From NCBI RefSeq assembly GCF_023205015.1, contig NZ_CP096258.1, forward strand, positions 1,550,001-1,614,000: 64,000 nt of DNA. The letters run 5' to 3'. Made by a program: the position numbers and the translations under genes. This DNA comes from Providencia rettgeri. GTDB taxonomy: Bacteria > Pseudomonadota > Gammaproteobacteria > Enterobacterales > Enterobacteriaceae. The notes below the pieces were generated by a model. That model searched no databases and had not been told where the DNA came from. It saw only the letters and a program-made list of their open reading frames with translations. Numbering within the stretch: the stretch's first letter is position 1; every line of letters begins with the position of its first letter. Positions 27,947 to 36,926 of the stretch are shown piece after piece.

Positions 27947-29857
27947 ATGGCTTTAATTAATTTGTCGGGTGCATACCTTTCGTTTAGTGATGCCCCATTA
28001 CTGGATAATACCGAAATTCATATCGAAGATAACGAACGTGTATGTTTGGTTGGCCGCAATGGTGCAGGTAAATCAACGTTAATGCGTGTGTTAACGAAAG
28101 AACAGCCGTTGGATGATGGCCAATTGGTTTATGAGCAAGATTTAGTTGTTGCACGCTTGCAGCAAGACCCTCCGCGTAATATTGAAGGCACTATTTTTGA
28201 TTTTGTGGCTGAAGGTGTTGCAGAACAAGCTCAGTACCTCAAAGATTATCACCATGTTGCGAAAGAGGTCGAAACCGACCCGAGTGAAAAAAATCTAAAT
28301 AAATTGGCTGAATTGCAAGAGGTGTTAGATAACCGTAATTTATGGTTATTAGATTCTCGTATCAGTGATGTGCTGAAAAAACTCGGTTTACCTGCAGATG
28401 CAGAACTGTCTTCATTATCAGGTGGTTGGCTACGTAAAGCGGCTTTGGGCCGTGCGTTAGTGAGTAACCCGCGAGTACTCTTTTTAGATGAGCCAACCAA
28501 CCACTTAGATATAGAAACAATTCTTTGGCTGGAAAATTTCCTAAAAGATTTCCAAGGTAGCATCGTATTTATTTCCCATGACCGTTCATTTATCCGTAAT
28601 ATGGCAACCCGTATTATTGATTTAGACCGTGGGAAATTAGCATCTTGGCCGGGTAATTATGATGACTACTTGGTGAATAAAGAAGAAGCTTTGCGTGTTG
28701 AAGAGATGCAAAATGCGGAATTTGACCGCAAATTAGCCCAAGAAGAGACGTGGATCCGCCAAGGTATTAAAGCGCGACGTACTCGTAACGAAGGGCGTGT
28801 TCGTGCGTTAAAAGCCCTACGGGTAGAGCGTTCACAGCGTCGTGAAGTGATGGGCACAGCGAAAATGCAAGTGGGTGAAGCCGCCCGTTCTGGCAAAATT
28901 GTATTTGAAATGGAAAATGTGAATTACCAGATTGATAATAAAGTACTGGTAAAAGATTTTTCAGCTCAAGTATTACGTGGCGATAAAATCGCGCTAGTTG
29001 GGCCAAACGGTTGTGGTAAAACAACATTATTGCGTTTGATGTTGGGGGATTTGCAAGCAGATAGCGGACGAGTGCATTGTGGGACTAAGTTGGAAGTTGC
29101 TTATTTCGACCAGCACCGCGCAGCATTGGACCCAGATAAAACCGTGATGGATAATTTAGCGGAAGGTAAACAAGAAGTCATGGTGAATGGTAAGCCACGC
29201 CATGTTCTCGGCTATTTGCAAGACTTTATGTTCCCGCCAAAACGTGCAATGACACCGGTTAGGGCACTTTCTGGAGGTGAGCGTAATCGGTTATTGCTTG
29301 CGCGTTTATTCCTAAAACCAAGTAACTTATTGATCCTCGATGAACCGACTAACGACCTTGATGTCGAAACTTTAGAGTTACTTGAAGAATTAGTTGATGG
29401 TTACCAAGGAACGGTTTTATTGGTTAGCCATGACCGAGAGTTTGTCGATAACAGCGTGACGGAATGCTGGATCTTTGAAGGTAATGGCGTGATTAACCGT
29501 TTTGCTGGCGGGTATTACGATGCTCAACAGCAAAGAGCACAAACCGTGAGTTTGAAAGCAGAACAAACAGGTAAAGTGGCTGGCCAAGATAAACCAACGA
29601 AACCGAAAGAAGCGGTAAAGCGGTCAAATAAGCTCAGTTATAATTTATTACGTGAATTGGAACAGTTGCCAGCAAAATTGGAACAACTTGAAAGTGATAT
29701 TGAAGCACTACAAGCTCAAGTTGGCGATGCAGATTTTTTCAACCAACCGCATGATGTAACAGAAAAAACGCTGACTCAGCTATCTGCAAAAGAAGCTGAA
29801 TTAGAGCAAGCGTTTGACCGTTGGCAAGAGCTTGAATTACTGAAAAACGGCGAATGA
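27947..29857 (+). CDS. uup: ABC-F ATPase Uup
   Basis: Uup is a cytoplasmic ABC-F protein tied to ribosome function and to the precise excision of transposons in E. coli. The 636-residue product has two ABC domains. The first shows GRNGAGKST, LSGGWLRKAALG and LFLDEPTNHLD; the second shows GPNGCGKTT, LSGGERNRLLLARL and LILDEPTNDLD. The charged interdomain linker (P-site tRNA-interaction motif region) and a C-terminal coiled coil that binds DNA in E. coli are both present. There is no membrane domain. It lies 11 bp after rlmL and 27 bp before pqiA. Confidence 0.96.
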   Translation: MALINLSGAYLSFSDAPLLDNTEIHIEDNERVCLVGRNGAGKSTLMRVLTKEQPLDDGQLVYEQDLVVARLQQDPPRNIEGTIFDFVAEGVAEQAQYLKDYHHVAKEVETDPSEKNLNKLAELQEVLDNRNLWLLDSRISDVLKKLGLPADAELSSLSGGWLRKAALGRALVSNPRVLFLDEPTNHLDIETILWLENFLKDFQGSIVFISHDRSFIRNMATRIIDLDRGKLASWPGNYDDYLVNKEEALRVEEMQNAEFDRKLAQEETWIRQGIKARRTRNEGRVRALKALRVERSQRREVMGTAKMQVGEAARSGKIVFEMENVNYQIDNKVLVKDFSAQVLRGDKIALVGPNGCGKTTLLRLMLGDLQADSGRVHCGTKLEVAYFDQHRAALDPDKTVMDNLAEGKQEVMVNGKPRHVLGYLQDFMFPPKRAMTPVRALSGGERNRLLLARLFLKPSNLLILDEPTNDLDVETLELLEELVDGYQGTVLLVSHDREFVDNSVTECWIFEGNGVINRFAGGYYDAQQQRAQTVSLKAEQTGKVAGQDKPTKPKEAVKRSNKLSYNLLRELEQLPAKLEQLESDIEALQAQVGDADFFNQPHDVTEKTLTQLSAKEAELEQAFDRWQELELLKNGE

Positions 29858-29884
29858 CGCTTTAATTAAAGGAGCAAATACACT

Positions 29885-31159
29885 TTGTGCAACCATGAGT
29901 CTCATGAACATGTGCTTTGTCCTCAGTGTGACATGTTGGTTGCAGTTCCTGAATTGGAACAAGGGAGCAAAGCAACGTGTCCACGCTGCGAAACCACATT
30001 GGTCTCAAAGTGGCGATATCCGTATAAGCAGCCAGCAGCATATGCATTTAGTGCATTAATTATGCTATTTATTGCCTGCTTATTTCCCTTTGTTAAGATG
30101 GGCGCCGCAGGGATTGAAAATGAAATATCGTTATTCCAAATAATTGAAATTATAGCTACCACGCGCTATAGCGGTTTGGCGCTATTTTTTCTGTTTTTTT
30201 CATTGGTTATTCCTGCATTTTGTATGGTCACAATCATCCTTTTAGGGGTGCAGGTTCATATTCCTAAAAATATTAAAGTGGTGATCACCCGTATTTTGTT
30301 CCAAATGAAAACGTGGTGCATGGCTGAGATTTTTCTAGCGGGGGTCTTAGTCAGTTTTGTTAAATTGATAGCTTACGGCGATATTGGTATCGGGTTAAGC
30401 TTTTTACCTTATTGCGCGTATTGCATGCTGCAAGTAAGGGCTTTCCAATGCTTAGACCGCCATTGGCTATGGAACCGAATTGAAGCTGCGCCGAAATTAG
30501 ATAGGCCGTTAATTGTCGGCCAGACGGGGATTAAGCAAGATGTACGCTTATGTCTTGTGTGTACGGCAATTTTACCGGCTGAACAATCAAAATGCCCACG
30601 CTGCCACTCACATGGTAGTGTACGTAAAAAACAAAGTTTACAATGGACTTTGGCTCTTTTAATGACATCAATTATGTTGTATATCCCTGCGAATGTGTTG
30701 CCGATGATGACCACAAACACGTTAGGTACAGCATTAAATTCGACTATTATTGATGGCGTCATTTTACTGTGGGAAGACGGGTCATATCCTGTTGCTATGG
30801 TGATTTTTGTTGCCAGTATTATGGTGCCTACATTGAAAATGATAGGAATTGCATGGCTTTGCCTAGATTCCAAAGGGTATGGTAATCGGGACCCGCATCG
30901 TATGCATTTTATTTATGAGCTGGTGGAGTATGTTGGCCGTTGGTCAATGATAGATGTGTTTGTTATCACCATTTTAGCCTCTTTGGTTCAAATGGGGCAA
31001 TTGATGAATATTGTCCCTGCGATGGGGATTATTTTCTTTGGTGTGGTTGTTATTCTCACAATGTTTGCAGCGATGACCTTTGACCCCAGATTAACTTGGG
31101 ATCGCTGTGAAAGAAGAAATGCAGTAAATACTGTTGAACAAGAAGGAGTCATCGGGTGA
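29885..31159 (+). CDS. pqiA: Intermembrane transport protein PqiA
   Basis: PqiA is the inner-membrane partner of the PqiABC lipid-transport system linking inner and outer membranes, induced by superoxide stress in E. coli. The 424-residue protein begins MCNHESHEHVLCPQCDM. It has two zinc-ribbon-like cysteine clusters (CPQC...CPRC near residues 12-35 and CLVC...CPRC near 220-240), each followed by a block of membrane segments. The start is a TTG at 29885, chosen because MC-H and CPQCDM match the E. coli N-terminus and a good AAAGGAG (29868-29874) sits 10 nt upstream. It overlaps pqiB by 4 bp (GTGA). Confidence 0.94.
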   Translation: MCNHESHEHVLCPQCDMLVAVPELEQGSKATCPRCETTLVSKWRYPYKQPAAYAFSALIMLFIACLFPFVKMGAAGIENEISLFQIIEIIATTRYSGLALFFLFFSLVIPAFCMVTIILLGVQVHIPKNIKVVITRILFQMKTWCMAEIFLAGVLVSFVKLIAYGDIGIGLSFLPYCAYCMLQVRAFQCLDRHWLWNRIEAAPKLDRPLIVGQTGIKQDVRLCLVCTAILPAEQSKCPRCHSHGSVRKKQSLQWTLALLMTSIMLYIPANVLPMMTTNTLGTALNSTIIDGVILLWEDGSYPVAMVIFVASIMVPTLKMIGIAWLCLDSKGYGNRDPHRMHFIYELVEYVGRWSMIDVFVITILASLVQMGQLMNIVPAMGIIFFGVVVILTMFAAMTFDPRLTWDRCERRNAVNTVEQEGVIG

Positions 31160-32805
31160 CTGATAAAGAAACACCACAGGCCAATGCCAAAATTAGTAAG
31201 TTAAAAAGTTGGTCGCCTGTATGGGTGATCCCAATAGTGACAGTCTTGCTTGGCGCTTGGGTCTTATTTTACCATTTTAGCAACCAAGGCCCTGAAGTGA
31301 CATTAATCACTTACAATGCTGAAGGAATAGAAGCAGGTAAAACCAAAATTAAAAGCCGTAGCGTCGATATTGGCGTTGTGGAAAGTGTGACGCTTGATGA
31401 CAATTTTAGTCGAGTGGTCATTAAAGCGCGTTTGAACAATGAAATGAAAGAATTACTGCGTACTGATTCTGCGTTTTGGATTGTAAAACCAACAATTGGG
31501 CGTGATGGCGTTACTGGGCTAGGTACATTACTTTCAGGTGCTTACATTGAGCTTCAACCGGGCTTAGCGGCAAAAGAGCATTTCGAGTTTACCTTATTGG
31601 ATACCCCACCTCTTGCATCACCTGATGCTAAGGGAATTCGTGTTGTATTGGTGAGCGATAAGGCAGGACAATTAAATCCAGGTGACCCAGTGTTATTCCG
31701 TGGTTACCGGGTCGGTTCTGTTGAAACGAGCGACTTTGATATGGATAAACGCGATATGCGTTATCAATTATTTATCAATGCGCCTTATGACAAATTGATT
31801 AGTTCAAATGTACGTTTTTGGAAAGATAGCGGTATAGCTTTTGATATGTCATCCCAAGGCGTGCATGTTGAAATGGGCTCAATTGCGACATTATTGACCG
31901 GTGGTGTGAGTTTTGATGTTCCAACCGGGTGGGTTCCTGGTGCTAATGTGAAGGAAAATGCTGAATTCCAACTGTTTGACAACCAAAGCAGTATTCAAAA
32001 TTCCTTGTATACACAGTATCAAGATTTTGTCTTATTCTTCTCAGACTCAGTGCGAGGCCTACAACCGGGCGCGCCGGTAGAGTTCCGTGGTATTCGTTTA
32101 GGTACTGTTGCACAAGTGCCTTTTTATACCGAAGGTTTAGACCAATCACTGGATAATGACTTTAGAATTCCTGTTTTGATCCACATTGAACCAGAACGTT
32201 TTTCTAAGGATGTCGGTAAGAACTTTAATTTAAAAAATGAATTAAATTTAGCTTTGAAAGATGGCTTAAGGGCATCACTAAAATCAGGGAATTTATTAAC
32301 GGGCGCGTTATTTGTTGATCTGGATTTTGTGCAAAATGCAGAGCCTTATAAAGGCCCAACCGTGGTTGCCGGCTATAAAATTATCCCAACAACCAGTGCA
32401 GGTTTAGCGCAAATTCAACAAAAAGTCATTGCGGTGTTGGATAAAATTAACAATATGCCAATTGAACCGATGCTTAACCAAACGACACAAACATTGGCAG
32501 AAGGGCAGAAAGTTGTTAAAGAAGCTAATGCGATGTTGGCTCAACTCAACAAAGTTATGGCGAGTAAAGAGTTCCAAAATTTACCTCATGACTTGCAAAA
32601 AACACTGCAAGAAATGAACCGTGCAATGCAAGGTTTCCAACCTGGTTCTCCAGCTTATAATAAAATGGTGGATAACATGCAGCGTTTAGACCAAGTATTA
32701 AGAGAAGTTCAGCCGCTTCTACGTACTTTGAATAATAAGAGTAATGCGTTAGTTTTCGAAGCTGAGCCAACGAAGGATGTTGAGCCTAAAGGAGTGAAAA
32801 AATAA
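31156..32805 (+). CDS. pqiB: Intermembrane transport protein PqiB (three MCE domains)
   Basis: PqiB forms a hexameric needle of stacked MCE rings that spans the periplasm and carries lipids. The 549-residue product has one N-terminal membrane anchor (PVWVIPIVTVLLGAWVLFYH). Three MCE repeats follow (start of each: ITYNAEGIEAGKTKIK; VLVSDKAGQLNPGDPVLFRG; VLFFSDSVRGLQPGAPVEFRG). A C-terminal helical region forms the needle tip. It starts with GTG inside the pqiA stop, and pqiC starts inside its own stop (TAATG). The length equals that of E. coli PqiB within three residues. Confidence 0.96.
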   Translation: MTDKETPQANAKISKLKSWSPVWVIPIVTVLLGAWVLFYHFSNQGPEVTLITYNAEGIEAGKTKIKSRSVDIGVVESVTLDDNFSRVVIKARLNNEMKELLRTDSAFWIVKPTIGRDGVTGLGTLLSGAYIELQPGLAAKEHFEFTLLDTPPLASPDAKGIRVVLVSDKAGQLNPGDPVLFRGYRVGSVETSDFDMDKRDMRYQLFINAPYDKLISSNVRFWKDSGIAFDMSSQGVHVEMGSIATLLTGGVSFDVPTGWVPGANVKENAEFQLFDNQSSIQNSLYTQYQDFVLFFSDSVRGLQPGAPVEFRGIRLGTVAQVPFYTEGLDQSLDNDFRIPVLIHIEPERFSKDVGKNFNLKNELNLALKDGLRASLKSGNLLTGALFVDLDFVQNAEPYKGPTVVAGYKIIPTTSAGLAQIQQKVIAVLDKINNMPIEPMLNQTTQTLAEGQKVVKEANAMLAQLNKVMASKEFQNLPHDLQKTLQEMNRAMQGFQPGSPAYNKMVDNMQRLDQVLREVQPLLRTLNNKSNALVFEAEPTKDVEPKGVKK

Positions 32806-33359
32806 TGAGATATTTACTATCAATATTTGTTTTATTATTGGCAGCTTGTAGCAGTACCCCAGAGAAAAAGTACTACCAACTGCCAATGAAAACTCCTCAG
32901 ACACAATCTGCAGAGGTGATGAATAAAGGCCAAGTGTGGTTACAACGCATCATGTTATCAGATGTGCTGACATCAAATGGGATTACTTACCAAACGACAG
33001 ATGTCAGTTATACCAATGCAAGTACGCATCTATGGGCGAGTCCTTTAGAACAACAGCTTGGTCAGTCGATGGTGAGTGAATTATCTGCAGCGTTACCTGA
33101 AAAACTCGTGTCTTTGCAGCCATTACAAAACTCACCGGATACACTTGATATTACTTTGACGGCCTTTAATGGGCGGTATGATGGTAAAGTATTAATCCAA
33201 GGCTTTTGGACTTACACTCATGATAAAAACGTGATCCGTCGTAATTTTGATGTACAGTTAGACCAAAATGAAGATGGCTACCCTGAGCTAGTTCGCACGT
33301 TATCAATGGGGTGGCAGCAAGTCGCTGAGAGTATTGCGAAAGAGATAGATAAATACTAA
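32805..33359 (+). CDS. pqiC: Outer-membrane lipoprotein PqiC
   Basis: PqiC (YmbA) is the outer-membrane lipoprotein that receives the PqiB needle. The 184-residue precursor has a lipoprotein signal: a hydrophobic core, then LLAACSS with the acylated Cys at residue 15. The +2 residue is Ser, which fits outer-membrane sorting by Lol. The ABC-type transport auxiliary fold shows in KKYYQLP near the N-terminus and in WASPLEQQLGQSMVSEL. Translation is coupled to pqiB through TAATG. A strong terminator follows. Confidence 0.93.
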   Translation: MRYLLSIFVLLLAACSSTPEKKYYQLPMKTPQTQSAEVMNKGQVWLQRIMLSDVLTSNGITYQTTDVSYTNASTHLWASPLEQQLGQSMVSELSAALPEKLVSLQPLQNSPDTLDITLTAFNGRYDGKVLIQGFWTYTHDKNVIRRNFDVQLDQNEDGYPELVRTLSMGWQQVAESIAKEIDKY

Positions 33360-33389
33360 TCATTGGTTATTACTTAAGTAATTTATATT

Positions 33390-33436
33390 AAATGCACCTT
33401 GAATATATGTGGTTTATATATTCAAAGTGCATTTTT
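33390..33436 (+). terminator. pqiABC terminator
   Basis: AAATGCAC (33390-33397) plus TTGAATATA pairs with TATATTCAA plus GTGCATTT (33427-33434), with one mismatch, followed by T residues. The stem is nearly 18 bp long. Confidence 0.8.
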
Positions 33437-33647
33437 AATTTCATTAAATATAGATATTATTTTTATTTATATATTAGTGAATAATAATTGATTTTGTTCT
33501 CTAATATTATGATAAATAAAAGAATGTTTTTATTTTCAAATCAAATCAATAGGTTGTGTTAATTGTCATATACAAGTCACATTTATGCCATTTATGACAA
33601 ATATATGAAAATCTTTACTTGATTTTTTTTTCAACGGGCGCTATTTC

Positions 33648-33653
33648 TATAGT
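33648..33653 (+). promoter_or_regulatory. rmf: Possible rmf promoter -10
   Basis: TATAGT lies 63 bp upstream of the rmf start; TSS would be near 33660. No convincing -35 is visible at 16-18 bp. rmf is induced by ppGpp and slow growth in E. coli; the G/C-rich patch upstream is suggestive only. Confidence 0.4.
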
Positions 33654-33715
33654 GTACCTATTAAAAATAGTAGGTACTGTTTTCTTTTCCATTTAAATGA
33701 TGAGGGAAGTAAGGC

Positions 33716-33886
33716 ATGAAAAGACAGAAGCGAGACCGTTTAGAAAGAGCTTTATCAAGAGGTTATCAAGCAGGTTTAGCAGGGCGCTCTAAAGAGTTGT
33801 GCCCATATCAAGCAGTAGATGCTCGGTCGCATTGGCTAGGTGGTTGGCGAAAGGCGATGGAGGATCGAACCATAGCGGTGGTGTAA
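33716..33886 (+). CDS. rmf: Ribosome modulation factor
   Basis: RMF binds 70S ribosomes in stationary phase and turns them into inactive 100S dimers (hibernation). The 56-residue product begins MKRQKRDRLERALSRGYQAG and continues with GRSKELCPYQAVDARSHWLG and GWRKAMEDR. This is nearly identical to E. coli RMF (55 aa) in the first two thirds, and it is strongly basic, as expected for an rRNA-binding protein. GAGGGAAGTAAGG upstream gives a ribosome site. It lies between pqiC and fabA, as in E. coli. Confidence 0.97.
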   Translation: MKRQKRDRLERALSRGYQAGLAGRSKELCPYQAVDARSHWLGGWRKAMEDRTIAVV

Positions 33887-33979
33887 CCCCAATATTCTTT
33901 GAACGTTTAGCTTAAATAGCCTGAGCTTGTTTTCTTGCATATTTTTGGGTTTTTAAGCTGAAGGTATTCATTCATTTAA

Positions 33980-34003
33980 AAACCTCCGCCATTGCGGAGG
34001 TTT
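33980..34003. terminator. Bidirectional terminator between rmf and fabA
   Basis: A perfect 10-bp stem (AAACCTCCGC, 33980-33989, with GCGGAGGTTT, 33994-34003) with a CATT loop and A/T-rich flanks on both sides, between convergent genes. Confidence 0.85.
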
Positions 34004-34016
34004 GCATTTCAAATAT

Positions 34017-34535
34017 TTAGAATGCGCTGGTGTCTTTAAAAAGACCCACTTTTAAGTCTGTTGCAGTATAAATTAATTTACCATCAACTAAGACTTCACC
34101 GTCTGCTAACCCCATGATCAGTTTACGGTTGATCACGCGTTTAAAGCTGATGCGGTAAGTAACTTTTTTCGCGGTAGGGAGAACTTGGCCAGTAAATTTA
34201 ACTTCGCCAACACCTAAAGCGCGCCCTTTACCTTCACCGCCGAGCCAGCCAAGGTAGAAGCCAACTAGCTGCCACATTGCATCGAGGCCTAAACAACCAG
34301 GCATGACAGGGTCGTTTGTAAAGTGACAGCCAAAGAACCAAAGGTCTGGATTAATATCCAATTCAGCTTCCACATAACCTTTGTTAAATGTACCGCCATC
34401 TTCAGTCATACTGACGATACGATCCATCATCAACATATTTCCAGATGGCAATGGAGGACCATTTTCTCCAAATAACTCACCTTTACCAGAAGCAATTAAA
34501 TCATCTTTTGTGTAGGATCCGCGTTTCTCAACCAT
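34017..34535 (-). CDS. fabA: 3-hydroxydecanoyl-ACP dehydratase/isomerase
   Basis: FabA dehydrates 3-hydroxyacyl-ACPs and isomerises trans-2- to cis-3-decenoyl-ACP, the entry point of anaerobic unsaturated fatty acid synthesis. The 172-residue length is identical to E. coli. The active site is visible: His71 in WFFGCHF and Asp85 in GCLGLDAMWQ. The rest of the hot-dog fold is nearly unchanged (GVGEVKFTGQVLPTAKKVTY). Promoter-region sites for FadR and FabR are readable upstream (separate entries), so the usual double control of unsaturated fatty acid synthesis probably applies. Confidence 0.98.
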   Translation of the reverse strand: MVEKRGSYTKDDLIASGKGELFGENGPPLPSGNMLMMDRIVSMTEDGGTFNKGYVEAELDINPDLWFFGCHFTNDPVMPGCLGLDAMWQLVGFYLGWLGGEGKGRALGVGEVKFTGQVLPTAKKVTYRISFKRVINRKLIMGLADGEVLVDGKLIYTATDLKVGLFKDTSAF

Positions 34536-34575
34536 GTTCTTAAGATAGCCTTTATTAAGTGTAGGTCTACAGGAT

Positions 34576-34593
34576 AGCTTACACTTGTACGCT
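34576..34593 (-). promoter_or_regulatory. FabR-type palindrome in the fabA promoter
   Basis: On the minus strand the site reads AGCGTACAAGTGTAAGCT, a near-perfect palindrome like the FabR sites of E. coli fabA and fabB (AGCGTACA...TGTACGCT). FabR represses with unsaturated acyl thioesters as ligand. It lies downstream of the FadR site, where the -10 is expected. Confidence 0.7.
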
Positions 34594-34594
34594 G

Positions 34595-34611
34595 AACAAC
34601 TCCGATCTGCT
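34595..34611 (-). promoter_or_regulatory. FadR-type activator site in the fabA promoter
   Basis: On the minus strand AGCAGATCGGAGTTGTT matches 12 of 16 defined positions of the 17-bp FadR palindrome (AACTGGTCNGACCTGTT). It is next to the FabR palindrome, the same layout as in E. coli, where FadR activates fabA from about -40. Confidence 0.6.
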
Positions 34612-34631
34612 ATTTTTTACGCAATCTTTAC

Positions 34632-36368
34632 TTAACTTATCCATTTTAAGAACCAAGGAAGTCGGGCTTTATCAGGTGAGTTTGCTTGATTGATCCGTTC
34701 TTGAATTAAAGCTAACAGGTGTACATTTTCTTCTTCAGCTTGTTGTTCAAAGTAAGGTTGCTTAGTCAATATAGTAATGGCTTGGGCGACATGTTCAACA
34801 GGCCAAATGTGGAATTGACCTTCTTTTACGGCTTCAACGACAGCAGACTTGGTGCATAAATGGCGAACATTTGCCATCGGGATGATGACACCTTGGTTGC
34901 CAGTTAACCCACGTTTTTCACAGATATCAAAGAAACCTTCAATTTTCTCATTCACCCCACCAATAGGTTGGACATAGCCAAATTGGTCAACTGCACCCGT
35001 GATAGCAACTTGCTGGTCAATAGGTTGTAGTGATAATGCGCTAATTAAAGCGCACAGCTCTGCGAGTGATGCGCTATCACCATCAACTTCACCATAGGAC
35101 TGCTCAAAGACGATAGAGGCGGAGAAAGGCTGAGGCTGCTCTAATTTTAGCTCGTAATTTAAATAGGCTTGCATGATCATCATGCCTTTGGCGTGGATAT
35201 TCCCACCCAGCTCTGCTTTACGTTCTACATCCGTGAATTCACCGTCACCTAAATGTGCGACACAGGTAATACGGGATGGCTCACCAATAGCGTCAGGGTG
35301 CCCTGGATATTGTAAGACAGACAAGCCATTAACTTGGCCGATAACTTCGCCTTCAGTTTTAACGAAGATTTGTTCTTGCAAAATATCGTCCTGAGTACGT
35401 TCAGCAAGAAAACTGTGGCGCCATTGGCGGTTTTCATTTGCTTGCTTAAATGACTCTTGAGTCAGCAAATGGTTAACATGGTAGTGGCTGGCATCAACAA
35501 GAGAGCGAACTAACCAAAGAATATCAAGAGGAAGATTAAATTTATCTTCACAGTAACGAACAGCTTGTTGGATGAAAGGGACCCAGCCATCAGCAGAAAT
35601 ATGTGGTAATTTATTGGATTCAATAATGGATTTAACATAACGCATCCATAAACTCAATTGTTCTTCATCTTCGAAGAACATAATAGGCTCATATTCGCCA
35701 TAAATTGCGCAGCTAAATAGTTCCGGTGATGTAAATTCAAACTCTTCTAAAGCTAATCGGTCACCAACAATAATGACTTTAAGTTCTAAAGGTTGTGGTT
35801 CAATTTCAATCGGTAAAGGCTGATTCTCAGAATAAGGTAACCATTCAAGTTGTTGACGGTTAACCATATTTTTTAGGCGAGCCCACATTAAAGGTTGGCT
35901 AATTAATGCGCTAGCTGCGATAACTAAGATCCCGCCATTAATTTGGTGAAGTAATCCTGGCACTAAATTCAATGAAGGGGTGACATAGCCAAATAATTGT
36001 TCGGGTTCTATCCAACTACGGTAAGCAATTTTTTCATGGGAAGAGAAACGGCTTTTAACACCACTTTTCCATTGAAAAAGACGGCTATCTTCAGATAATT
36101 GATAATCACCATCAATGGTATTTATCTCTGCCAGTAAGGGGGTAATTGCATTAGCATAAAGGCTAAGATACGCCTCACTGTCATCAGACTTGATAAACAT
36201 GAAGCGAGTTTGGGCAAATTCATCAACGAAATGTTGTATGCCATCAGATAGCCTAGGCTGAATATCTGATAAAAGTATAGGGGGCAACGTTTCTGAAGAT
36301 ACAAATTTCGTCTGAAATGACGATAAGTTAGGAATTAGGCCTTGCCATGTTAGTTCTTGACTGATCAC
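34632..36368 (-). CDS. ycbZ: Lon-like protease homologue YcbZ (S16 family)
   Basis: The 578-residue product resembles the E. coli putative Lon homologue YcbZ (586 aa). The C-terminal Lon proteolytic domain shows GEVDGDSASLAELCAL with Ser432 and GGVNEKIEGFFD with Lys475. The 43-residue spacing of this Ser-Lys dyad equals that of Lon. The N-terminal part resembles a degenerate AAA module (PGLLHQINGGILVIAA) without a Walker A, and no Lon substrate-binding N domain is present. Substrates are unknown. It is placed between fabA and matP as in E. coli, with a small extra gene between it and matP here. The start at 36368 follows the E. coli-like N-terminus. Confidence 0.9.
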   Translation of the reverse strand: MISQELTWQGLIPNLSSFQTKFVSSETLPPILLSDIQPRLSDGIQHFVDEFAQTRFMFIKSDDSEAYLSLYANAITPLLAEINTIDGDYQLSEDSRLFQWKSGVKSRFSSHEKIAYRSWIEPEQLFGYVTPSLNLVPGLLHQINGGILVIAASALISQPLMWARLKNMVNRQQLEWLPYSENQPLPIEIEPQPLELKVIIVGDRLALEEFEFTSPELFSCAIYGEYEPIMFFEDEEQLSLWMRYVKSIIESNKLPHISADGWVPFIQQAVRYCEDKFNLPLDILWLVRSLVDASHYHVNHLLTQESFKQANENRQWRHSFLAERTQDDILQEQIFVKTEGEVIGQVNGLSVLQYPGHPDAIGEPSRITCVAHLGDGEFTDVERKAELGGNIHAKGMMIMQAYLNYELKLEQPQPFSASIVFEQSYGEVDGDSASLAELCALISALSLQPIDQQVAITGAVDQFGYVQPIGGVNEKIEGFFDICEKRGLTGNQGVIIPMANVRHLCTKSAVVEAVKEGQFHIWPVEHVAQAITILTKQPYFEQQAEEENVHLLALIQERINQANSPDKARLPWFLKWIS

Positions 36369-36576
36369 TATAATTATCTGCTATTAATAGGGTTATAAAT
36401 AAAATGCCTGCCAATAAGCTGGGCGTATATGCCTGAATAAGGTTTATTTAATAAATTTGCTAAATAACATTGTTTGTTTTATAAACAAATTTCAGGCTCA
36501 TTCATTACCCAATGGGCAAGCTTGCTATATTAGCCTTTGATAGGCAATCTTGCAGCAATAATTGTTGAATTATCGA

Positions 36577-36753
36577 CTAGAATAACGAAAACATAAATAC
36601 AATGGGTAGTGTCATCGGCCAAGTCAAGCCAATAAGTATGGCGCTCAGCAAGCGCATAAAGCAGTTAGGGTCTTTTGTTACGAGTAGGGTAAATAGCATT
36701 GCGCATACACCGCCAATCCCATAGATGACGAGTATGTATTCAAATGTGGACAT
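36577..36753 (-). CDS. Small two-helix membrane protein of the GhoT/OrtT toxin family
   Basis: A 58-residue open frame (MSTFEYILVIYGIGGV ... LFTLLVTKDPNCF ... MRLLSAILIGLTWP ... MTLPIVFMFSLF). The second half is almost the same as the C-terminus of E. coli GhoT and OrtT (RLLSAFLVGxTWPMSLPVALLFSLF in those proteins). There are two membrane helices (about residues 6-26 and 36-57), a short charged loop, and a C-terminal FSLF. Members of this family are inner-membrane toxins that lower membrane potential and ATP. No gene for a GhoS-type antitoxin RNase is adjacent, so it resembles the orphan OrtT arrangement. No clear Shine-Dalgarno is seen. Family membership is judged by remembered sequence; toxicity is not shown. 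Confidence 0.8.
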   Translation of the reverse strand: MSTFEYILVIYGIGGVCAMLFTLLVTKDPNCFMRLLSAILIGLTWPMTLPIVFMFSLF

Positions 36754-36926
36754 GCAGTTTTATTAATTTGTTAACAGATAGGGGCGGATTGTACACTATT
36801 TTTACAAGAGGAGGTCATCTTCTTTATTGAAAGAGTGAATATTCCACTAAATCGAATATCTGCTTGAGTATTTTGTATATAATCTTGCTAATATAAAAAT
36901 AGGTTCAATTTTCTTCAGGAAAAATT

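Larger units (their letters stand above)
33360..33715. other. pqiC-rmf intergenic region
   Basis: About 356 bp, very AT-rich. It contains the pqiABC terminator and the rmf promoter region (-10 TATAGT at 33648-33653, preceded by a G/C-rich patch CAACGGGCG). No other gene was recognised. Confidence 0.55.
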
